Assembly: GCA_010672585.1 (NCBI GenBank)
Contig: JAAHGF010000014.1
Coordinates: forward strand, 106,656-170,655
Direction of reading: 5' to 3'
From: Okeania sp. SIO1I7
GTDB lineage: Bacteria; Cyanobacteriota; Cyanobacteriia; Cyanobacteriales; Microcoleaceae
DNA length: 64,000 nt
Shown: positions 9,058 to 18,640 of the stretch, piece after piece
Layout of the letters: each line of letters begins with the position of its first letter
How positions within the stretch are numbered: position 1 is the stretch's first letter
Made by a program: the position numbers and the translations under genes
Notes under the pieces: generated by a model
Told to the model about the DNA's origin: nothing
What the model saw: the letters and a program-made list of their open reading frames with translations, nothing else
Databases searched by the model: none

Positions 9058-9449
9058 GATTAGGGTATTAATTGACTGGAGTTTAGACTAAATTTTAGGG
9101 TCTTCAGATAATTTGCTCAGAAGCAATGAATACTTGAAACTCAGAACCCTTGGAGAATATAAGGGGTGCAGATGTTTTCAATGCTGTTGATTATTTTTCT
9201 TTTTTGGCGAGGCAAGGGTAAAGCTGACATTATTCAAACTATTCAAAAAGTCTTTCCAGGGCACAATTAACCCATAGCACCCTAGTGGATAATTGACTGA
9301 AAAGTCTTTGCAATGCTGATTTAGAACCGGACATGATATAATTAATCATTTATGGATAAGAATTGATTTTATTTTGGATTTGAAGAAGGAGAAAGTTTTT
9401 TGGTCGCGTAAGCGGAACGGAGTTCTATCACGCTCTTATGCGGACATGA
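9058..9449. other. Spacer with one doubtful 32-codon frame
   Basis: Mostly non-coding. A small plus-strand frame, 9172-9270, begins with ATG after AAGGGGTG and has a hydrophobic start (MFSMLLIIFLFW) and a charged end. I cannot match it to a family, and it may be chance or a remnant. Near 9400 there is a mosaic scrap with GCGGAACGGAGTTCTATC, also seen near 5798. Confidence 0.3.
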
Positions 9450-9543
9450 TATTACTCCCCTACTCCCCTACTCCCCCACTCCCCTACTCCCCCACTCCCC
9501 TACTCCCCCACTCCCCTACTCCCCTACTCCCCTACTCCCCCAC
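9450..9543. repeat. Tandem CTCCCCTA/CTCCCCCA repeat
   Basis: About ten units of a 7-9-base pyrimidine-rich repeat abutting the 3' end of nanE. The reverse-complement version is at 34100-34194. Confidence 0.85.
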
Positions 9544-10230
9544 TTAAGAAATAATCTCCATGTTGTAAGCTTTGACTTTACTATCAATTCCTGTAATATC
9601 TGTCCCGACAACAACAGCATTAGCTCCTAAATTCATAGCTTTTTTTGCCATTGTGGGAGAAGCAATACCTCCTTCACAAATTGCTGGCACTTCTAAGTTT
9701 TCTACTATCTGTTTTAACAACTCAAAACCAGGAGGAGATTTGCCGATTGTTTGCTCAGTATAACCATACAGAGTAGTGGCAACAAAATCCGCACCTACTT
9801 CTACAGCTAGTTGTGCTGCTTCTATAGTATCTACATCGGCCATTACTGGTTTTCCTAATTCATTATGAATACGAGTAATTAATGTTGCTAAAGTTTCTCC
9901 TCCCGGACGTTTTCTGGCCGTAGCATCAACAGCAATAATATCTGCTCCAACCTTGGCGATCGCTTCTGCATCTGAAAATTGGGGCGTAATATAAACTTCA
10001 AATCCTGGTATTTGTTGCTTCCACAAACCAATAATTGGTTGAGTAATTCTCTGTCGCACTGCTCGAATATGGGATGGGGTATCTATTCTCACTGCTGAAG
10101 CTCCCTGATTTATAGATGCTTGTGCCATAGCTGCAATAACTTCTGGATGATGTAAAGGGGAGTCAGTAGGAGCTTGACAAGAAACGATTAAACCTTGTGG
10201 TAATGATATATCGGAATATTTATTAGTCAT
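9544..10230 (-). CDS. nanE: N-acetylmannosamine-6-phosphate 2-epimerase
   Basis: A 228-residue TIM-barrel enzyme of the NanE family, interconverting N-acetylmannosamine-6-phosphate and N-acetylglucosamine-6-phosphate. Diagnostic strands are visible: LIVSCQA near residues 14-20, ADIIAVDATARKRPGGETL around 96-114, KPVMADVDT around 129-137, ADFVATTLYGYT around 149-160, and VPAICEGGIASP followed by GANAVVVGTDIT near the phosphate-binding end. The length is normal. No sialic-acid catabolic genes are adjacent, so in this organism it more likely serves amino-sugar supply for surface glycans or cell-wall recycling (inference). The stop codon abuts the CTCCCC repeat. Confidence 0.9.
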   Translation of the reverse strand: MTNKYSDISLPQGLIVSCQAPTDSPLHHPEVIAAMAQASINQGASAVRIDTPSHIRAVRQRITQPIIGLWKQQIPGFEVYITPQFSDAEAIAKVGADIIAVDATARKRPGGETLATLITRIHNELGKPVMADVDTIEAAQLAVEVGADFVATTLYGYTEQTIGKSPPGFELLKQIVENLEVPAICEGGIASPTMAKKAMNLGANAVVVGTDITGIDSKVKAYNMEIIS

Positions 10231-10391
10231 GGTTAAATAATTATTTTGTCTAGATGTTAGAGCTAATTTATATAGCAGGGAACAGTGGCAAAAGCTTTTC
10301 TCTATCTCAGGTTCATCATCAGTCTATGTCAAACACCAACTCGTTCCTTGCTATAGGTTATAAGTAAATGAATAGAGATTTTAAAGCCATT

Positions 10392-10668
10392 TTTTGGTAA
10401 GCATTCAGCTATTAGCAGTCAGCTATCAGCAATTAGTAATGAATAATTACTTCTAGGATTTAGCCAGGGGACTTGTCAGCAACTTTTTATTCTTTCTCAA
10501 TTTCAAAGGTTGCTTTTACCTTCCCTAAAATTAATAGCTGATAGCTAATAGCTGACGGCTGAATGCTTACATTTTTTGTAGTAAGATTTAACTCTGACTA
10601 AATTAGTAAAGCTTTTACATAAAACTAAAAACAATAGCTGATAGCTGATAGCTGACCGCTGAATGCTT
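10392..10668. repeat. Cluster of AGCTATCAGC-type short repeats
   Basis: Three separated blocks (about 10398-10440, 10531-10567 and 10634-10668) of GTAAGCATTCAGCTATCAGC and its complement. The last block touches the stop of the histidine kinase gene. The same family appears at 16637, 32680, 52855, 56540 and 56855. Confidence 0.8.
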
Positions 10669-13198
10669 ACGTCAGTAAGTCTATCATTTTACTCAATAAA
10701 TGTTCGAGATTAATTGGTTTAGTCAAACATTCATCTGCACCAACAGTATAACAATATTCCCGGTCTATTTCTGTATCAAAAGTAGTTAATATCAGAATTT
10801 TTGGATTTTCACTACTATTTGTTGTGCGTAACTGCTGGATAATTTCCACACCATCCATTCCTGGTAATTGCATATCTACAATTACAGCAACAGGTTGCAA
10901 CAAAATAGTTTGCTCCACTGCTGTAGAACCTTCTATTATCCATACAACTTTTAATCCTGCTGCTGTCAAAATATCGCAAATTACTGTAGCAATATCTTCT
11001 TCTTGCTCAATCAATACTACGCTACCTTGCAAGGATAAAATATTAGATGAATTTTCTTCTTTTTGTGTTAATTCTTCGTTTTTTAATGAGAGTGTTTGTG
11101 CTGGTAATTTTACTGTAAAAGTAGAGCCAAAATTAACAGCAGATTCTACTTCAACAATTCCGCCATGAAGTTCTACTAATTGTTTTGTTAAAGCCAGACC
11201 TAAACCCGTACCACTTTGCTGACGATTATAAGGAGAATCTAGTTGTTGAAATTTCTTAAATAATAATGGTTTTTGCTCTTCAGAAATTCCTATGCCAGTA
11301 TCTTCTACTTGAAAAATTGCTGTATTTTTGTCTCTGATAACTTTAAGTATGACACTCCCCCCACTAGGAGTAAATTTAATTCCATTACTGAGAAGATTAA
11401 AGAGAATTTGTTTAACTCGCCTTTGGTCGGCAGTAAATATATCTATTTGTGGATTTATTGTTTGTTCTAAAGTTAATTTTACTTCGTTTTTTTCTGCTTT
11501 TTCTCTAAAAGTTTGCCAAAGTTCATAACTTAATTTAGAGAGAGAAAAATTACCGATATTTAAAACTGCTTTGCCAGCTTCTACTTGAGATAAATCTAGA
11601 ATATCATTGATTAATTCTAGGAGATGTTCGCCACTATCATGGATTATTTGTAAATAATCTCTTTGCTTTTGTATTGGTATTGTTTTAGCTCCTCTATTGC
11701 CATAAGACCATCGTAAAAGAGTTGAAGAAATACCAATAACACAAGTGAGAGGAGTGCGTAATTCATGGCTCATTGTGGCCAAAAATTCACTCTTAGTACG
11801 ATTAGCTGATTCTGCTGCTTGTAGAGTATCATAAAGGTCTTGAGTCCGCCGAGCCACTTGCTTTTCTAAAGTTTGTTTTTGCTTTTGCAATTCTTCATAT
11901 AATTGAGCTTGGTAAATAGCGATCGCTAAGTGTTCTGCTATTTCTTTGAGAAATCTTTTTTCATTATTTTGCCACTCTCGAATGGAACAGTGATGGGCAA
12001 TTAATAATCCCCATAATTGTCGATTGACTATAATTGATACTACTAATTTAGCTTTGACTTGATGTTGTTGCATCAATTCTACTAAACAAGGAAATTTACC
12101 ATAAACTACTTCTGTATCAGCTATAGCATGAACAAATGTTTTACTATATTTCATGATCGAGTTATGGGGAGGAAAAAAGCAGTTTTCTCCTTCACTTAAA
12201 CCTAATACTGAAGAAGTTTTTTCAGATGCTAATGCTTCATATTTAACAGTACCTTTTCTTTGATTTTCTGTTGTAATATTATTTGTTTGATTTGTTAATG
12301 ATAAGGAACAATCAAATTGATAAATCAATAATCTATCAACTTTAATCAATTTTTGAACCTGTTCTACAGTCGTTGATAAAATTTCTGGTAGTTCTAAACT
12401 TTGACGAATTTTAGTTGTGACTTGATTCAGAAGTATCTCTTGTTCTAGCTTTTGGTTTAGAGCTTGCTCAATAGGCTTACATACTAATGGATATTGTTGA
12501 TTATTCAGTATTGAATCTGAGACCGATAATTCATAAATATCAACTCTTGAATCATCTCTTGAAAGTAAATTTGATGTCTGAGAATAAGATTTTTTTTCCT
12601 TTATTTTTTGACTACTTGTTTGCTCTGAAATAGAATCTATATTTTCATTATAAGTCAATAATTTTAGTAATTTCCAGGTAAATTCATCCTGGAGATTTGC
12701 ATTATTGACCTTAAGGTTATTTATTTTAGATTTAATTTGAGAGGCGATCGCTGAGTTACTATTGTCTTCCTCTATAATATTCAAAACCTGGTATACAAAA
12801 AGTGTTATTGCCTCTGGGTCAAAAGTTAAACCTACATTAAATTTGAAATTTCCCACGTTTTCCCTTGAAAAAGGAAAGGTAAAAGAGTTAGATTGGGGAT
12901 TATAATATTTCTGCGTGCCTTCTTTCTCCTGACTTTGATTATCTGATGACTCCTTGAGTATTGTGCCCCACAAAAGTCCATTAAACTCCCCTGAAATAAC
13001 TACTGTAAATTTTAGGTCTGGGAATTTATGACGTTGAGTGGTCGCAAGTATGTCTTCCGTAATTAATATGGTCTTCAATCCTTGAGTTGTTTGTTGCAAT
13101 AACTGACTTAAAAGCTCAAGGGTATTTAAAGGTAAAATTAAGTTTGGTTTTGCAGGTGGAAACTGTGCATCCCCGGTGATTTTGGATAAAATGGCCAT
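10667..13198 (-). CDS. Hybrid histidine kinase/response regulator with DICT and GAF sensors
   Basis: An 843-residue cytoplasmic two-component hybrid. The N-terminus (about 1-190) resembles the DICT sensory domain of cyanobacteria (FPDLKFTVVISGEFNGLLWG). A GAF domain follows (about 250-435), without the conserved Cys of a bilin-binding GAF that I could identify. A short coiled coil then leads to HisKA with MSHELRTPL (phosphoacceptor His around 475). The HATPase_c domain has LLSNGIKFTPSGG (N box), DTGIGISEEQ (G1) and GTGLGLALTKQLV (G2). The C-terminal receiver (about 722-843) has VDMQLPGMDG with the phosphoacceptor Asp around 775, and TKPIN with the conserved Lys. No transmembrane segment is present. 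The signal and the partner regulator are unknown. Confidence 0.88.
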   Translation of the reverse strand: MAILSKITGDAQFPPAKPNLILPLNTLELLSQLLQQTTQGLKTILITEDILATTQRHKFPDLKFTVVISGEFNGLLWGTILKESSDNQSQEKEGTQKYYNPQSNSFTFPFSRENVGNFKFNVGLTFDPEAITLFVYQVLNIIEEDNSNSAIASQIKSKINNLKVNNANLQDEFTWKLLKLLTYNENIDSISEQTSSQKIKEKKSYSQTSNLLSRDDSRVDIYELSVSDSILNNQQYPLVCKPIEQALNQKLEQEILLNQVTTKIRQSLELPEILSTTVEQVQKLIKVDRLLIYQFDCSLSLTNQTNNITTENQRKGTVKYEALASEKTSSVLGLSEGENCFFPPHNSIMKYSKTFVHAIADTEVVYGKFPCLVELMQQHQVKAKLVVSIIVNRQLWGLLIAHHCSIREWQNNEKRFLKEIAEHLAIAIYQAQLYEELQKQKQTLEKQVARRTQDLYDTLQAAESANRTKSEFLATMSHELRTPLTCVIGISSTLLRWSYGNRGAKTIPIQKQRDYLQIIHDSGEHLLELINDILDLSQVEAGKAVLNIGNFSLSKLSYELWQTFREKAEKNEVKLTLEQTINPQIDIFTADQRRVKQILFNLLSNGIKFTPSGGSVILKVIRDKNTAIFQVEDTGIGISEEQKPLLFKKFQQLDSPYNRQQSGTGLGLALTKQLVELHGGIVEVESAVNFGSTFTVKLPAQTLSLKNEELTQKEENSSNILSLQGSVVLIEQEEDIATVICDILTAAGLKVVWIIEGSTAVEQTILLQPVAVIVDMQLPGMDGVEIIQQLRTTNSSENPKILILTTFDTEIDREYCYTVGADECLTKPINLEHLLSKMIDLLT

Positions 13199-13379
13199 AA
13201 GAATATTCCGGACCAGGACAAAGAGTATTGCTTATGTAATTATTAAGCTTTTTTTTAGATTTTAGATTATTTAATCTAACTGTAAATCGATCTAGATTAA
13301 CATATTCTCATAGCATATTTTTTCATACTGCTAATTCTTAATTATTGTCAATAACCGAAAAATTCTGGTCAATAGCCTG

Positions 13380-13546
13380 CCCTTTTAAGGGGATAAAAAG
13401 CTGTCGGTCTTCGGAGCTTCCTGTAGGGTGGGATGGCGAGGTTTCGGAGCCATATCCATTAGACCAAAAGAAAGAGAATATTTCAGATTTCAAGCCTCCT
13501 TATTGCAGAGGTACTGATAACTGATAACTGATAACTGATAACTGAA
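13380..13546. repeat. Partial mosaic repeat plus ACTGATA tandem repeat
   Basis: 13380-13500 carries CCTTTTAAGGGGATAAAAAG and GGGTGGGATGGCGAGGTTTC, modules of the mosaic element at 14751. 13508-13545 is ACTGATA repeated about five times and ends at the start codon of the next gene; the same heptamer lies at 58487-58520. Confidence 0.7.
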
Positions 13547-14137
13547 ATGACCAACCTAGTTCAGCTTAAACTCTATTCCACTGTCGGAAACTTGCCTTTC
13601 CATGATTTTCAAGTTAATACTACTGCTTTAGGAAAAATAGTAGCAGAAAAATTTCGACAACAACCAGAATTACCAGGAGTTATCATTACAAAAGGTACAA
13701 AAATGTGGGGTATGATTTCCCAAGTCAGATTTTTAGAATATATGAAATTACCAGAAAATAAAGAGTTATATTCTAGACAACCTATTAGTGAATTGTTAGA
13801 TTTCCTTGGCACTCCTCCTCTAGTTCTTTCTGAAAATTTTCAAATTAATGCGGCAGTACTAACTGCTCTAAATAGACCCAAAAATTATGTTTACGAGCCA
13901 ATAATTATAGTGTTGTCTAATGGCAACTTAAGATTAATAGATTTACATGATTTACTCTTGGCACAATCGGAACTTTTAGTAAAGGCGTACAAAATGATTC
14001 AAGACCGAACGGAGAAATATCAATCAGAAATTCCCGAATTATTTTCTCAAGATGAGGATAATGATGATGAAGTTACTGGTTTGCTGTTAGAGTCAAAATC
14101 TTTGATTGACCAAATTAAAAACAAACTCAAAAAGTGA
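13547..14137 (+). CDS. CBS-domain-like protein
   Basis: A 196-residue soluble protein whose sequence repeats the CBS-pair pattern. GVIITKGTKMWGMISQVRFLEYM (first half around 42-52, second around 53-64) reads as a strand-turn-strand followed by a helix. YEPIIIVLSNGNLRLIDLHDLL (around 116-137) is the second, matching half. The acidic C-terminus (EDNDDE around 167-172) leads into a Lys-rich end. Proteins of this kind occur in cyanobacteria alone or as N-terminal sensor modules of signalling proteins; here no output domain is attached. The ligand is unknown, adenine nucleotides being the usual CBS ligands. The ATG sits at the edge of the ACTGATA repeat, which must serve as the leader. Confidence 0.6.
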   Translation: MTNLVQLKLYSTVGNLPFHDFQVNTTALGKIVAEKFRQQPELPGVIITKGTKMWGMISQVRFLEYMKLPENKELYSRQPISELLDFLGTPPLVLSENFQINAAVLTALNRPKNYVYEPIIIVLSNGNLRLIDLHDLLLAQSELLVKAYKMIQDRTEKYQSEIPELFSQDEDNDDEVTGLLLESKSLIDQIKNKLKK

Positions 14138-14750
14138 GATAATAAATCAAACTAACTGATAGAAAAAAAAGGCTGATTTTTGATCTATTATTTCAATACG
14201 ATCTAATTTTTGTCTAATAAACTTAGCAATTACCTTAACCCAAACCCAAAAATAGTTATAGCTTAAAACAAATTCAATCTTTGTTGAAAATTTAGTATTG
14301 CAATCCTCAAAGCGATTGTTTATATAGCATCAAATCCGGTTAAACAGTTATAGAATGGTTAAGTCAGGAGGAGAGAGAATTACAAAGATGAGCATAGTTA
14401 TGACGATTGGAGAATTTTTTTATGTTCAATAAAACAGATTTGATATAATATCTAGGAATTGGGGAAAAAGGGAAAGCTAGAAAAAATAAATTGAAAATAA
14501 GTTAGAAAATTTGCAACCGGAAATATAGGTGAGAAACCTGTCAGTGTTGATGATTGATGAATGTCATCTTCTTTGGAGATATCTCTTAGGTTATATTTGG
14601 GGAAGATATAGATAAAAGCATAGAAGTTCCTATAAATGAATGGGGGAGTGAGGGGAGTAGTAAATATAAGAATAATATACACTTACGGGCTAACAATCGC
14701 TCAAAACGTTATTGAATTCTACTAATTACTTAATTATTGAAGTCTTACCG
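14138..14750. other. AT-rich gap, no gene supported
   Basis: No frame here looks coding. A minus-strand stretch at about 14155-14320 reads as an open fragment without a start or recognisable motif and may be an old remnant. Confidence 0.3.
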
Positions 14751-15054
14751 AATAATTAATAATTAATAATTAATAATTAAATAATTCGCGCCTTGAAGCC
14801 TCTCCTTTTAAGGGGAAAAAAAGCGGTCGTTAGCGTAGCGCACCCGTTGGGTGGGATGGCGAGGTCCCCTCGCCATATCCAATCGACCAAGACAGCGGTC
14901 GTTAGCGCAGCGCACCCGTTGGGTGGGATGGCGAGGTTTCCTCGCTGTCCGACCATCGACCAAGAAAAGAAAATCTTCCTTATATTCAATCCTCTCAGTT
15001 TTAACCAGAGGTAATTATCAATTATCAATTATCCATTATCAATTAATGAAATAA
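14751..15054 (+). repeat. Mosaic MITE-like repeat, full copy
   Basis: Bounded by TTAATAATTAAATAATT on the left and AACCAGAGGTAATTATCAATT on the right. Left arm CGCGCCTTGAAGCC then CTTTTAAGGGGAAAAAAAGC. The core is duplicated: two blocks of GCGGTCGTTAGCG, GTTGGGTGGGATGGCGAGG and ATCGACCAAGA. The right arm is TTCCTTATATTCAATCCTC. A related copy, inverted and with a different core, lies at 46795-47095; shorter ones are at 13380, 30810 and 46550. Confidence 0.75.
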
Positions 15055-15075
15055 GTATAGCATTCTTTTTGAGAA

Positions 15076-15496
15076 ATGGTATTAGATTATCAAACTAAAG
15101 AATTTATAGTGAAAGAATATTCCTGTGGAAAGACAGAAAATACTATCGATTTTCTCAAGCATTTACAAAGCAAAATATCGGGAAAAAGATGAGTGATATT
15201 TTGGGATGGTGCAACTGTTTAATGACTCTCAATAATTTCGAGAATATTTAAGTAAAATTAATCAAGATGTATTCGAGGAAGAATGGTTGATAATTTGTAT
15301 AAAATTTGCTCCTAATGCTCTGGTTCAAAACCCAGTAGAAGATATGTGCTTGCAAGAAAAAAGGTTTATTAGGCAATTTGATCATCTTTGCAGTTCCTTT
15401 AAAATAGTAAAATGGCTATTCAATTTTTTTGTTGATGGTCAAATATTCGATTTTCCTAAACTTTTTCAGTATGGATTTTTGCCACAATGTATTTAG
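15076..15496 (+). pseudogene. IS630-family transposase remnant
   Basis: Degenerate 3' half of an IS630/Tc1-like DDE transposase, readable only by changing frame. TENTIDFLKHLQ (15136-15171) is followed after a frame change by IFWDGATV, the strand carrying the second catalytic Asp. Then, past in-frame stops, come FREYLSKINQ and FAPNALVQNPVED, where the final catalytic residue sits in the NPVED context typical of the family, and a C-terminal tail ending in FPKLFQYGF. The N-terminal half is missing and there are at least two frameshifts and several stops. It is not functional. Confidence 0.75.
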
Positions 15497-15728
15497 GATT
15501 GCTATATAATATTCAGATTATTTACAATAGTCTATTAATGCAGTAAACTAAACTTAAGATATAACAAGGAATGAAGAGTTGCTAAGTCATCGGAATCTGT
15601 GGAAGATAGCTCTTAATAAATTAGAATTTAAGCATCATAGTAAACTATACTCTAAACACAGAATTGGTAGTCTGATACCTTTAATAATAAATGTCTAGAT
15701 CTATAAGTTTAAATTTAGGAGAAATACA

Positions 15729-16628
15729 ATGAAGTTACCAACTTTTCTAATAATAGGAGTACAGAAGGCAGGAACTACATCCGTCTATGGATATTTAAAG
15801 GAACATCCCCAAGTTTATATGAGTCCCATTAAGGAAACAAATTTTTTCGCTACAGATTGGGAAAACAAGACACAAAAGGCTCCAGATACAGGAACAAGAA
15901 AAAGAATTAATAGTTGGGAAAGGTACTGTGAACTTTTTATGAATGTAACAGATGAGATTGCTATAGGAGAGGCATCTCCTAACTATCTTGTTAACTATGA
16001 AACTTCATCGGAAATGATTCAACGTTATGTTCCTGATGTGAAAATGATTGCTATATTGAGAAATCCTGTAGACAGAGCTTATTCTGATTATTTAATGCAC
16101 CTTCGTGATGGGATAAATGTGGGAAAAGTTAGGTCTCTAAGCGAACAAGTTAAATTCCGTGCAGATAGTTCTTCAACAATCAAGAAAGGATTATATTATT
16201 CTCCTATCAAACATTATTTTGATACTTTCGACCGGGAACAATTAAAAATTATTCTCCATGATGATTTAACTAAAGATTCTTTAAAAGTTATGCAAGAGAT
16301 TTATAGATTTATTGGGGTAGATGATACATTTAATCCTGATACTTCAAAGCGTAGTCAAAGTGCGGCTGTACCTAAGAATCAAACATTGAATAATTTATTG
16401 CAAACAAAAAATCCAGTGAGGACAGCTATTTCATCAACGCTCAAAGTATTAATGCCTTTAGAAATGCGGCAGAAATTACGCTCTAGTATAATTAAGTTAA
16501 ATTCAGCAGGAAAAGAACTCAAGCCTCTTTCTTCAGAAGAGCGTAAATTATTAACTGAATTCTACCGTGAAGATATTATCAAGTTACAAGATTTGATTGA
16601 CAGGGACCTTTCATCTTGGTTGGTATAG
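15729..16628 (+). CDS. Sulfotransferase (PAPS-dependent, Sulfotransfer_1 type)
   Basis: A 299-residue P-loop sulfotransferase that would move sulfate from PAPS to an acceptor hydroxyl or amine. The 5'-phosphosulfate loop is IGVQKAGTTSVYGYL (around residues 9-23) and the 3'-phosphate site is AILRNPVDRAYSDY (around 115-128). KETNFFATDWE (around 39-49) is typical of heparan/bacterial glycan sulfotransferases. LKIILHDDL and the C-terminal acidic segment (YREDIIKLQDLI) complete the fold. The ATG has a good Shine-Dalgarno (AGGAG at 15718-15722). No signal peptide, so cytoplasmic. The acceptor is unknown; two more sulfotransferases at 36-39 kb suggest sulfated surface glycans. The stop lies just before repeat DNA. 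Confidence 0.85.
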   Translation: MKLPTFLIIGVQKAGTTSVYGYLKEHPQVYMSPIKETNFFATDWENKTQKAPDTGTRKRINSWERYCELFMNVTDEIAIGEASPNYLVNYETSSEMIQRYVPDVKMIAILRNPVDRAYSDYLMHLRDGINVGKVRSLSEQVKFRADSSSTIKKGLYYSPIKHYFDTFDREQLKIILHDDLTKDSLKVMQEIYRFIGVDDTFNPDTSKRSQSAAVPKNQTLNNLLQTKNPVRTAISSTLKVLMPLEMRQKLRSSIIKLNSAGKELKPLSSEERKLLTEFYREDIIKLQDLIDRDLSSWLV

Positions 16629-16636
16629 CAGGGTAA

Positions 16637-16945
16637 GCATTTCCTACGGAATGCTGCGCAAACAGCATTCAGCACTCAGCACTCAGCTATCAGCTTTACT
16701 ACCTTTAAGAGGTTGTCTGAGAAGTCCCATTTGCTACATCGCTCGCCCCCGCGCATCCCCCGTTCAACAAAAAGCGAAGCAACATCTGGCTTCCCATCGT
16801 TCAAAAGCGAAGCATCTTCTGGCTTCCCCCTTTCCAAGGGGGACGGGAGAGGGATTTCCAAGGGGGACGGGAGGGGGATTAATAAAGGGGGACTAGAGCA
16901 AGCAAATTGACTCTTGTTCCCCCCAAAGTTGGCTTGCTCGGGGGG
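16637..16945. repeat. Stacked dispersed repeats after the sulfotransferase
   Basis: GTAAGCATTTCCTACGGAATGCTGCGCAAACAG followed by an AGCACTCAGC run (16637-16695; the same compound repeat is at 52855). Then come two AGCGAAGCA-CTTCTGGCTTCCC units, and two GGGGGACGGGAG units (16839-16877) of a guanine-rich dispersed repeat. The string is quoted here in parts: GTAAGCATTTCC and TACGGAATGCTGCGC. Confidence 0.6.
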
Positions 16946-17279
16946 GCAAAATTCAGTATCAAAAAACTTTTCAGATATCCTCATAAAGGAGAAAAAAGCA
17001 ATTTTATCAAAGATCAATTTGAAAAACGCTGTAAACTACAATTTGTAGAGGTGAATGGTATTCACCCTCGCTATATGTATGGTTTCTGCCTAAGTCCTGT
17101 AGATGTTGTGATGGTGATAAATCAGGTGCTGAAAACTACAACGTCTTAGTTTTGCCATCTTGTAGATTTTGTGGTGGTGAAAAATCAGGCACTGAAAACT
17201 ACAACGTCTTAGTTTTGCCATCTTGTAGATTTTGTGGTGGTGAAAAATCAGGCACTGAAAACTACAACGTCTTAGTTTT

Positions 17280-17456
17280 TCAATCTAATAACTATTATAT
17301 GATTTTTACTAAAATGGTATTCTAGCACGTTACTGAAATACTGAAAAAATTTCTAGCTAAGGGATAGGGTGGTTATCTATCAGAATTTTTTGTAGGTTGG
17401 GTTGAAGTAAGAAAGTTCTGACGGTTATGGAAAATCAATATTTATATCAGGCACTG
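17280..17456 (+). repeat. Long array module, copy 1
   Basis: A ~177-base module between core clusters 1 and 2. It runs from TCAATCTAATAACTATTATA through TAGCACGTTACTGAAATACT and GGGTGGTTATCTATCAG to GGTTATGGAAAATCAATATT. It has no coding frame beyond the tail of the repeat peptide. Confidence 0.9.
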
Positions 17457-17667
17457 AAAACTACAACGTCTTAGTTTTGCCATCTTGTAGATTTTGTGAT
17501 GGTGAAAAATCAGGCACTGAAAACTATAACGTCTTAGTTTTGCCATCTTGTAGATTTTGTGATGGTGAAAAATCAGGCACTGAAAACTATAACGTCTTAG
17601 TTTTGCCATCTTGTAGATTTTGTGATGGTGAAAAATCAGGCACTGAAAACTACAACGTCTTAGTTTT

Positions 17668-17844
17668 TCAATCTAATAACTATTATATGATTTTTACTAA
17701 AATGGTATTCTAGCACGTTACTGAAATACTGAAAAAATTTCTAGCTAAGGCATAGGGTGGTTATCTATCAGAATTTTTTGTAGGTTGGGTTGAAGTAAGA
17801 AAGTTCTGACGGTTATGGAAAATCAATATTTATATCAGGTGGTG
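17668..17844 (+). repeat. Long array module, copy 2
   Basis: Nearly identical to copy 1 (17280-17456), the clearest difference being GGCATAGGG for GGGATAGGG. It separates clusters 2 and 3. Confidence 0.9.
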
Positions 17845-18058
17845 AAAACTACAACGTCTTAGTTTTTCTGGCGTTGTAGATTTTGTGATGGTGAAAAATC
17901 AGGCACTGAAAACTATAACGTCTTAGTTTTTCTAGTGTTGTAGATTTTGTGGTGGTGAAAAATCAGGCACTGAAAACTACAACGTCTTAGTTTTTCTGCT
18001 GTTGTAGATTTTGTGGTGGTGAAAAATCAGGCACTGAAAACTATAACGTCTTAGTTTT

Positions 18059-18235
18059 TCAATTTACTCACTATTATATGATTTTTACTAAAATGGTATT
18101 CTAGCACGTTACTGAAATACTGAAAAAATTTCTAGCTAAGGCATAGGGTGGTTATCTATCAGAATTTTTTGTAGGTTGGGTTGAAGTAAGAAAGTTCTGA
18201 CGGTTATGGAAAATCAATATTTATATCAGGTGGTG
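18059..18235 (+). repeat. Long array module, copy 3
   Basis: Differs from copy 2 mainly at its start (AATTTACTCACTATTATATG). It separates clusters 3 and 4. Confidence 0.9.
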
Positions 18236-18507
18236 AAAACTACAACGTCTTAGTTTTGCCATCTAGTAGATTTTGTGATGGTGAAAAATCAGGCATTAAA
18301 AACTATAACGCCTTAGTTTTGCCATCTAGTAAGTAGGTTGCCTCTAGAAATCAGGCACTGAAAACTACAACGTCTTAGTTTTGCCATCTAGTAGACTTTG
18401 TGATGGTGAAAAATCAGGCATTGAAAACTATAACGTCTTAGTTTTGCCATCTAGTAAGTAGGTTGCCTCTAGAAATTAGGCACTGAAAACTATAACGTCT
18501 TAGTTTT

Positions 18508-18640
18508 TTCATCGAGTGGCGTGACACGCCTAAAATGTTGCAATAGCAATAGTAGGAGGGGGTTCCACATTAAATTAATTGCTCAACATTAAATTTAAAT
18601 GAGCCTGCCCTCCCTCCTTTTGCTGCCTCTAGAAATCAGG
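18508..18640. mobile_element. Small insertion with palindromes inside the array
   Basis: A ~130-base block unlike the rest of the array, between core 16 and core 17. It contains GGCGTGACACGCC (perfect 6-bp arms), then GTAGGAGGGGGT facing CCCTCCCTCCTTTT, and a palindromic ACATTAAATTAATT segment. It looks like a small hairpin element inserted into the array; no coding capacity. Confidence 0.5.

Noticed and set aside
14777-15054. Small overlapping frames on both strands in the mosaic repeat
   Set aside because: The repeat is present in several modular versions that do not keep any frame.
15287-15496. 69-residue gene
   Set aside because: It is the last part of the decayed IS630 transposase; upstream pieces lie in other frames.
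16907-17149. 80-residue frame before the hairpin array
   Set aside because: No start signal, and its end lies inside the array; no family recognised.
17477-17713. Open frame encoding a Cys-rich 21-residue repeat (PSCRFCDGEKSGTENYNVLV)
   Set aside because: It is open only because the local period is 63. Other clusters have period 64 or 62-63, which breaks the frame; it has only a TTG start and no Shine-Dalgarno. Conservation follows the hairpin, not the codons.
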